Source: Sporosarcina beigongshangi (GTDB taxonomy: Bacteria > Actinomycetota > Actinomycetes > Actinomycetales > Micrococcaceae). Taken from it: DNA of 64,000 bases. Below are positions 58,230 through 64,000 of the stretch, piece by piece. The notes below the pieces were generated by a model. The model did no database searches. It saw nothing but the letters and a program-made list of their open reading frames with translations, and was not told the DNA's origin. Location: assembly GCF_016820535.1 (NCBI RefSeq), contig NZ_JADHDY010000003.1, positions 62,001 to 126,000 on the forward strand, in the 5' to 3' direction. Both the position numbers and the translations under genes were made by a program. How positions within the stretch are numbered: the first letter of the stretch is position 1; every line of letters starts with the position of its first letter.

Positions 58230-58931
58230 ATGACCACCGACAACAGCAGCCCCACCAGCCCCGGAACGCCCGCGAAGAAGTCGAACACCGGAAAGGTTGT
58301 CGCCCTGACGGTGACCATCACCGTGTTGGCAGTTGCCGTGGTCCTGCTTCTGTGGACCCAGTTCAACGGCAAGAACACGGCCGGGACGTCCCCCACGGAA
58401 ACGGCCTCCGCCTCCGCGACACCTACCGCGACACCTTCCGCCGAGGCCTCCCCTTCCGAAACCACAACGGAGCCCACGGACGAGGCATCAACGTCGACCG
58501 CGGCCGCCGCAACACCGCTGTGCACTGCCACATCGCTTTCCGGTTCCCTGGACGACAGCGGCGGCGGCGCGGCCGGCAGCGTCTACATGAAACTGGTGCT
58601 GAGCAACAGCGGCTCCGCTGACTGCATCCTGGACGGCTACCCGGGAGTTTCCCTGGTCAAGGCCGGCACGATCGACCCCATCGGGGCCCCGGCAGAGCGG
58701 GATCCGGCGGCTCCGTCCAACGGCCCCATCACACTTGGACCGGGCCAGGGCGCCACGGCCACGCTGAGGTACACACAGGCCGGCAACTATCCGGGCTGCG
58801 AGAGCGAACAGGCTGATTCGGTGCTGGTCTACCCGCCGAGCGACACCGGACACCTGGAGATCGCACACCCGCTGACGGCCTGCAGCAACACAGACATCAA
58901 GCTGCTGACCATCGGGGCATTCCAGCAGTAG
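58230..58931 (+). CDS. DUF4232 membrane-anchored extracytoplasmic protein
   Basis: A 233-residue protein. A short cytoplasmic N-terminus, one helix (VVALTVTITVLAVAVVLLLW, ~24-43) and a Ser/Thr/Pro/Glu-rich linker (~50-95) lead to a DUF4232 beta domain (~98-230). That domain has LCTATSLSGSLDD, LVLSNSGSADCILDGYPGVS and LGPGQGATATLRYTQAG; its cysteines probably pair. DUF4232 proteins are common surface or lipoproteins in actinobacteria without known function. It starts at ATG 58230 after GGGGGC. Confidence 0.88.
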   Translation: MTTDNSSPTSPGTPAKKSNTGKVVALTVTITVLAVAVVLLLWTQFNGKNTAGTSPTETASASATPTATPSAEASPSETTTEPTDEASTSTAAAATPLCTATSLSGSLDDSGGGAAGSVYMKLVLSNSGSADCILDGYPGVSLVKAGTIDPIGAPAERDPAAPSNGPITLGPGQGATATLRYTQAGNYPGCESEQADSVLVYPPSDTGHLEIAHPLTACSNTDIKLLTIGAFQQ

Positions 58932-58956
58932 CGGGCCTTGGTGGGCGCCCCGGCAG

Positions 58957-59526
58957 CTACGGCCTCAACGCCTCGTCGGGGTCGTATTCCTCAAAGGATC
59001 CAATGAAACCCGGATCGCTGTCCTGGGATTCGCGGCGCCGGCCGTGGCGCAGCTCGTACAGCTTGTTGGCGGTGAAAGCGAGCACTCCGCAGGCCACCAG
59101 GTGCAGCGCCGCACCCCACACGTCGGCATGGATGAGCATCGCAAGGAAGCCGGAGAGGAACACTGCGGCGCCGGTGGTGATGAGCAGCCGGAAGCGTTCC
59201 AAGTACCCATACACAACGATGGCTGCACCAATGCACAGCCACGGGCCGGTGCCATTGAGAAACGGCACCAGGGCGCCCAGCAGCATGCCGGCGAACGTCC
59301 CGCCGAGCAGGTACAGGTAGTGGTTTCGCGGGGCCAGCCACCACGAAGGGTGTTTCCACAGCCACAGCGCACCGGCACCGCCCACCAGCAGCGAGCCGGC
59401 CACCATGGTCCACGCGTCGGCGCCCTGCCCGCGGTCGGTCACCATGTTCGCTGCGGCCGCAACGAGAAACAACAGTGACAGGCCCAGCATGGGAACCCAG
59501 TTGTTCCCCACATGACGTGTCTGCAT
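58957..59526 (-). CDS. Hypothetical multi-pass membrane protein
   Basis: A 189-residue protein with about five hydrophobic segments (~12-28, 38-54, 66-84, 88-104, 108-145) and a charged cytoplasmic tail (LRHGRRRESQDSDPGF, then EEYDPDEALRP). No enzyme or transporter motif is visible, so I leave the function open. The start ATG 59526 is preceded closely by GGTGGGGGC. It is convergent with the DUF4232 gene and divergent from lhr. Confidence 0.75.
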   Translation of the reverse strand: MQTRHVGNNWVPMLGLSLLFLVAAAANMVTDRGQGADAWTMVAGSLLVGGAGALWLWKHPSWWLAPRNHYLYLLGGTFAGMLLGALVPFLNGTGPWLCIGAAIVVYGYLERFRLLITTGAAVFLSGFLAMLIHADVWGAALHLVACGVLAFTANKLYELRHGRRRESQDSDPGFIGSFEEYDPDEALRP

Positions 59527-59727
59527 AGCCCCCACCTACCTTCAAGTCCCGCGAATTCCCCGCCCGCCCCCTTGGCTGCGGACGGATGCCGGCACCCGTG
59601 CCGCATCTATCGATAGATTACAGCGTGGGTCCGACACCGCTTCACCACACGTGTCGCGCATCACACAAGGGTGCCGGTTTGTGCCACTTCCCCACAGAAT
59701 GTCGGCCCCATGCGGCATGATGGAGCC

Positions 59728-62700
59728 GTGCACGCAACCACGCCAGCCGCCGGCCAAGCGGCCATGAAACAGTTCGCCGCAGCCACGCGCGAATGGTTCC
59801 TCGGCGCGTTCGGCGCCCCCACCCCCGCACAGTCCGGCGCCTGGGATGCAATCGCCGGCGGCGCCCATTCACTCGTCGTGGCCCCCACCGGCTCCGGCAA
59901 AACCCTGGCCGCGTTCCTCTGGGCCCTTGACGGCCTCATTGCGCGGACGCCCGGTGGAGGCACGACGGCGGATCCCGGCCAATTGCCCCTCGCCGGCTTC
60001 GGCGGGGCTGCTTCGCTAACGAACACCCGGGACGGCGGGGGCACCCGCGTCCTGTACATTTCCCCGCTGAAGGCCCTCGGCGTGGACGTTGAGCGCAACC
60101 TCCGCGCACCCCTGATCGGCATCACCCAGACCGCCGCCCGCCTGGGCTTGGAAGCCCCGCATGTCAGCGTCGGCGTGCGCTCCGGCGACACCCCGGCGTC
60201 GGAGCGGCGCCGCCTGCTCAGTCACCCGCCTGACATCCTGATCACCACTCCCGAATCCCTGTACTTGATGCTGACGTCCAAGGCGCGTGAAACCCTCACG
60301 GGCGTGGACACCGTCATCATCGACGAGGTCCACGCCGTCGCCGGCACCAAGCGTGGAGCCCATCTGGCCGTGTCCCTGGAACGGCTCGACGCCCTGCTGG
60401 ACACCCCCGCCCAGCGCATCGGCCTTTCCGCCACCGTGGAGCCGCATTCCACCGTGGCCCGCTTCCTCGGCGGCCTGGCGCCGGTCACCATCGTGGCCCC
60501 TGCCAGCACCAAGACCTGGAACCTGGCCGTCACCGTCCCCGTCGCCGACATGACCGAGCTGCCCGCCCTCGCGGCTGCGCACGACCTCGGCCCCGCCTCC
60601 GGCCTGCAGCCCAACGCCTCCATCTGGCCGCATGTGGAGGAAAAGATCGTGGACGCCGTGTTGGCGAAGAACTCCACCATCATCTTTGCCAACTCCCGAC
60701 GCCTCGCCGAACGCCTCACGGGCCGGCTCAACGAGATTTACGTGGAGCGGCTGGAGCTTGCTTCCCTCGCTGGGCTTGCTGGCGATGCGGACGACGCCGT
60801 TCCCTCCGACACGGAACCGTGGCGGACCGCTGCCACCCCCGCGCGGCTGCCCGCCGAAATGATGGCGCAGGCCGGCGCCGTGGCCGGCGCCCCGAACGTG
60901 CTGGCCAAGGCGCACCACGGCTCGGTGTCCAAGGAGCAACGGGCGCTGATCGAGGACGATCTCAAGTCGGGCCGGCTGCGCGCCGTGGTGGCCACCTCCA
61001 GCCTGGAGCTGGGCATCGACATGGGCGCCGTGGACCTGGTGATCCAGGTGGAGTCGCCGCCGTCGGTGGCCAGCGGGCTGCAGCGGGTGGGGCGTGCCGG
61101 GCACCAGGTCGGCGAGATTTCCGAGGGCCTGCTGTTCCCTAAACACCGGGCGGACCTGCTGCATTCTGCCGTCACTGTGGAGCGCATGCTGGCGGGCGAA
61201 ATCGAGCCGCTCGCCATCCCGGCCAACCCGCTGGACATCCTCGCCCAGCAGACCGTTGCGGCGACGGCGCTGGAGTCCATCGACGTGGACGAGTGGTTTG
61301 AGACTGTTCGCCGCAGCGCACCGTTCACCGCCCTGCCTCGCTCCGCCTTTGACGCCACCCTGGACCTGTTGGCCGGGCGCTACCCCTCCGACGAGTTTGC
61401 CGAGCTGCGTCCCCGCATCATCTGGGACCGGACCGCGGACACCATCACGGGCCGTCCCGGCGCGCAGCGGCTGGCCGTCACCTCCGGAGGCACCATCCCG
61501 GACAGGGGCCTGTTCGGCGTCTTCATCGTCGGCTCGGACGAATCCGACGCCGGCAAGGCCGCCAAGGGCGGGCGGCGCGTGGGCGAGCTCGATGAGGAGA
61601 TGGTCTACGAATCCCGCGTGGGCGACGTCTTCGCCCTGGGCGCCACTAGCTGGAAGATCGAGGACATCACCTTTGACCGGGTCCTGGTCTCGCCAGCGTT
61701 TGGCCAGCCCGGCAAGCTGCCGTTTTGGAAGGGCGACTCCCTTGGCCGGCCCGTGGAACTGGGGCGTGCACTCGGTGCCTTCATCCGCGAGGTCAGCGCC
61801 GCCCCGCGGCAGAAAGCCCTGGACCGCTGCGAAGCCACGGGCCTGGACGAGTGGGCGGCGAACAACCTGCTCGGTTACCTCGACGAGCAAAAGGCCGCCA
61901 CAAGGCAGGTCCCGGACGACAAGACCCTCATGGTGGAACGCTTCCACGACGAGCTCGGCGACTGGCGCGTGGTCCTCCACAGCCCCTTCGGCATGCCCGT
62001 CCACGCGCCGTGGGCACTCGCCGTCGCCGCCCGGCTCCACGAACGCTACGGACTGGACGGCTCCGCCATGGCCTCCGACGACGGCATCGTGCTGCGCGTT
62101 CCCCTCATGGACGACGAGCCGCCGGGCGCCGACCTCTTCCTCTTCGACCCCGAGGAACTGGACGGGATCGTCACCGCCGAGGTGGGCGGCTCGGCCCTGT
62201 TCGCCAGCCGTTTCCGCGAATGCGCCGCCCGCGCCCTGCTGCTGCCGCGCCAGAACCCGGGCAAGCGCTCGCCCCTGTGGCAGCAGCGCCAGCGCTCGGC
62301 CCAGCTGCTGGACGTGGCCCGGAAATACCCGCAGTTCCCCATCGTGCTGGAAACCGTGCGCGAGTGCCTGCAGGACGTCTATGACCTCCCTGCCCTGAAA
62401 AGCATTGCGGCCTCCATTGAGCGGCGCGAGCTGCGCATGGTCGAGACCACCACGAGCGAGCCCTCCCCCTTCGCCCGCTCCCTGCTCTTCGGCTACGTGG
62501 CCAGCTTCCTCTACGAGGGCGATTCACCCCTGGCCGAACGCCGGGCCGCCGCCCTCTCCCTGGACCCGGCGCTCCTGGACGAGCTGCTGGGCCGCGCCGA
62601 ACTCCGCGAGCTGCTGGACCCCAACGTCATCGCGCTCACCGAGTCCCAGCTGCAGCGCCTCGCCGCCCCCGGCAAGAACAATGACCGCCGCGCCCGCGGG

Positions 62701-64000
62701 CTGGAAGGCGTGGCTGATTTGCTGCGCCTGCTCGGCCCGCTGACCGTGGACGAGGTTGTCGAGCGACTGCTGCCCGAGCCTGCCCCCACCCAAGACGCGG
62801 ACGACGCCGGCCTGCCGCCTTCCGCTGCCGAGCCCGCCGCCGCCCACCTCGCCACGGCGGCCGGCCACCTTTCGGAGCTGGTCCGGGTGAACCGCGCCCT
62901 GCGCGTGAACATGGCCGGCGAGGAACGCTTTGCGGCGATCGAGGACGCCGCAAGGCTCCGAGACGCCCTCGGCATCCCGCTCCCCATGGGTGTCCCGCTG
63001 GCGTTCATCGAGCCGGTGGCCGACCCGCTCGGCGACCTCATCGCCCGCCACGCCCGCACGCACGGCCCCTTCACCACCGCGGATGTCGCGTCGAGGCTGG
63101 GACTGGGCATCGCCGTCGTGCATTCAGGGCTGGAGCGGCTGGCCGCGGACCGGCGCGTCACGGAGGGCGAGTTTTTGCCCAACGGTCTTGCCCGGCAGGA
63201 CGGCGGCTCGGAGTGGTGCGACGTGCAGGTCCTGCGGCAGCTGCGCAGCCGTTCTCTCGCAGCACTTCGGGCGGAGGTGGAGCCGGTGGATGCGGCCACC
63301 TTTGGGCGGTTCCTGCCAGCCTGGCAGCACGTCACGGCCGCGTCCGGCACCCCGGCCCTGCGCGGGTTGGACGGTGTCTTGACGGTGGTGGACCAGCTGG
63401 CCGGCGTGCCAATTCCGGCGTCGGCGTGGGAGCCGCTGGTGCTGGCCGCGCGCGTGAGGGACTACTCCCCCGCCATGCTGGACGAACTCATGGCCACGGG
63501 CGAGGTCCTTGTTTCCGGGGCCGGGTCCATTGCCGGAAACGACGGCTGGCTTAGCCTGCACGTGGCCGAAGCCGCCGAACTGACGCTGAACCCCGCCGCC
63601 GACTTCGAGCCCACGGACTTCCAGCAGCGGCTGTTGCAGCTGCTGGGCAACGGCGGCGCGTACTTCTTCCACCAGCTGCGCGAGATGACGGCGGACGGGC
63701 CTGATCTGGCGGCCTCGGACGATGACCTCACCGCCGCGCTCTGGGACCTGCTCTGGTCCGGGCGGATCAGCAACGACACCTTCGCACCCGTCCGCGCCCT
63801 GTTGGCTGGCGGGCACACGGCGCACAAGCAGAAGGCGCCGCCGTCGCGGCTGCGCCCCGGAAGGAGCGGCCGCTACGGGCGCCTGCCCGGACGGGCGGCC
63901 GGCATGCAGCGCGGCGCGCCTCCCATGGGTGCCGGCCGCTGGAGCCTGCTCCCCGTTGCAGAGCGCGCTGCGGACAGCACCCACACCACCCTGCGCAGCC
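59728..64000 (+). CDS. lhr: Lhr-type superfamily 2 helicase, 3'-truncated by the window edge
   Basis: About 1,424 codons are visible and the frame is still open at the end; Lhr proteins are ~1,500-1,650 residues. Walker A is VVAPTGSGKTLAAFLWALDG (~50-70), then VLYISPLKALGVDVERNLRA, the DEVH box IIDEVHAVAGTKRGAHLAVS, motif III LSATVEP and motif VI GLQRVGRAGHQVG. The long C-terminal winged-helix/beta-barrel region continues to the edge. It is a DNA-repair helicase, and the full form occurs widely in actinobacteria. I chose GTG 59728 (TGGAG seven bases before) over ATG 59710. Its long open frame makes many antisense frames that are not genes. Confidence 0.95.
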   Translation, partial: MHATTPAAGQAAMKQFAAATREWFLGAFGAPTPAQSGAWDAIAGGAHSLVVAPTGSGKTLAAFLWALDGLIARTPGGGTTADPGQLPLAGFGGAASLTNTRDGGGTRVLYISPLKALGVDVERNLRAPLIGITQTAARLGLEAPHVSVGVRSGDTPASERRRLLSHPPDILITTPESLYLMLTSKARETLTGVDTVIIDEVHAVAGTKRGAHLAVSLERLDALLDTPAQRIGLSATVEPHSTVARFLGGLAPVTIVAPASTKTWNLAVTVPVADMTELPALAAAHDLGPASGLQPNASIWPHVEEKIVDAVLAKNSTIIFANSRRLAERLTGRLNEIYVERLELASLAGLAGDADDAVPSDTEPWRTAATPARLPAEMMAQAGAVAGAPNVLAKAHHGSVSKEQRALIEDDLKSGRLRAVVATSSLELGIDMGAVDLVIQVESPPSVASGLQRVGRAGHQVGEISEGLLFPKHRADLLHSAVTVERMLAGEIEPLAIPANPLDILAQQTVAATALESIDVDEWFETVRRSAPFTALPRSAFDATLDLLAGRYPSDEFAELRPRIIWDRTADTITGRPGAQRLAVTSGGTIPDRGLFGVFIVGSDESDAGKAAKGGRRVGELDEEMVYESRVGDVFALGATSWKIEDITFDRVLVSPAFGQPGKLPFWKGDSLGRPVELGRALGAFIREVSAAPRQKALDRCEATGLDEWAANNLLGYLDEQKAATRQVPDDKTLMVERFHDELGDWRVVLHSPFGMPVHAPWALAVAARLHERYGLDGSAMASDDGIVLRVPLMDDEPPGADLFLFDPEELDGIVTAEVGGSALFASRFRECAARALLLPRQNPGKRSPLWQQRQRSAQLLDVARKYPQFPIVLETVRECLQDVYDLPALKSIAASIERRELRMVETTTSEPSPFARSLLFGYVASFLYEGDSPLAERRAAALSLDPALLDELLGRAELRELLDPNVIALTESQLQRLAAPGKNNDRRARGLEGVADLLRLLGPLTVDEVVERLLPEPAPTQDADDAGLPPSAAEPAAAHLATAAGHLSELVRVNRALRVNMAGEERFAAIEDAARLRDALGIPLPMGVPLAFIEPVADPLGDLIARHARTHGPFTTADVASRLGLGIAVVHSGLERLAADRRVTEGEFLPNGLARQDGGSEWCDVQVLRQLRSRSLAALRAEVEPVDAATFGRFLPAWQHVTAASGTPALRGLDGVLTVVDQLAGVPIPASAWEPLVLAARVRDYSPAMLDELMATGEVLVSGAGSIAGNDGWLSLHVAEAAELTLNPAADFEPTDFQQRLLQLLGNGGAYFFHQLREMTADGPDLAASDDDLTAALWDLLWSGRISNDTFAPVRALLAGGHTAHKQKAPPSRLRPGRSGRYGRLPGRAAGMQRGAPPMGAGRWSLLPVAERAADSTHTTLRS

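Noticed and set aside
60016-62040. Long minus-strand open frame of ~670 codons opposite lhr
   Set aside because: It is a composition shadow of the high-GC lhr gene; the translation lacks domains, whereas the plus frame shows all helicase motifs.

Overview
The window is about 64 kb of high-GC DNA with the gene content of an actinobacterium, most likely an Arthrobacter-like member of the Micrococcaceae. The reasons are frequent GTG/TTG starts, a DUF222/HNH gene, a GTP-type PEP carboxykinase, a RecQ with a phosphoribosyltransferase-like tail, an Lhr helicase, an NsrR/Hmp pair and a c-di-AMP riboswitch before a cell-wall lytic protein. No prophage, CRISPR array, complete insertion sequence or replication origin is visible.

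Layout. 0-6.5 kb: end of a prolyl oligopeptidase gene, tRNA-Ser(GCT), a GntR regulator, a PadR/membrane-protein pair, a lower-GC patch with an unknown gene and a nonsense-mutated grpB-like gene, and a MerR regulator. 6.6-19.5 kb: an L-fucose locus. It has a ribose-type sugar ABC importer, then (after an intervening DUF222/HNH gene) a lactonase, aldo/keto reductase, mutarotase, intracellular alpha-L-fucosidase and L-fuconate dehydratase. Divergent from these lie a fumarylacetoacetase-family hydrolase and an SDR dehydrogenase. Together they form a complete non-phosphorylating route from fucosides to pyruvate and lactate. 19.6-29.1 kb: NmrA-like reductase, RecQ, phosphomannomutase, NsrR plus flavohemoprotein, PEP carboxykinase, tRNA-Arg(ACG). 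29.2-40.2 kb: an alpha/beta hydrolase, then a sialic-acid locus (GntR regulator, dipeptide-type ABC importer with a fused permease-ATPase subunit, NanA, NanK and NanE). 40.4-50.6 kb: a degenerate ABC ATPase with a YhgE/Pip-like membrane protein, SixA, an orphan winged-helix regulator, a MarR/MFS pair, riboswitch plus lytic protein, a SUMF1-fold protein, upp and tadA. 50.6-64 kb: a lipoprotein, an AlkZ-like protein, tRNA-Ser(CGA), a frameshifted Excalibur gene, a two-component system, a YcnI-type copper protein, and the start of lhr.

The strongest system-level observation is that the fucose and sialic-acid loci, about 14 kb apart, share a palindromic operator of the form ACATCSGATGT. It occurs before the sugar ABC operon, in the divergent fucose promoter region, upstream of the sialic-acid operon, and as a half-site before the first GntR gene. 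CRP/GlxR-type boxes (GTGA-N6-TCAC) accompany two of these promoters and also precede pckG. This suggests a co-ordinated programme for using animal-type or mucin-type glycan sugars. Several genes also appear to be leaderless, with a -10 hexamer exactly six bases before the start codon.
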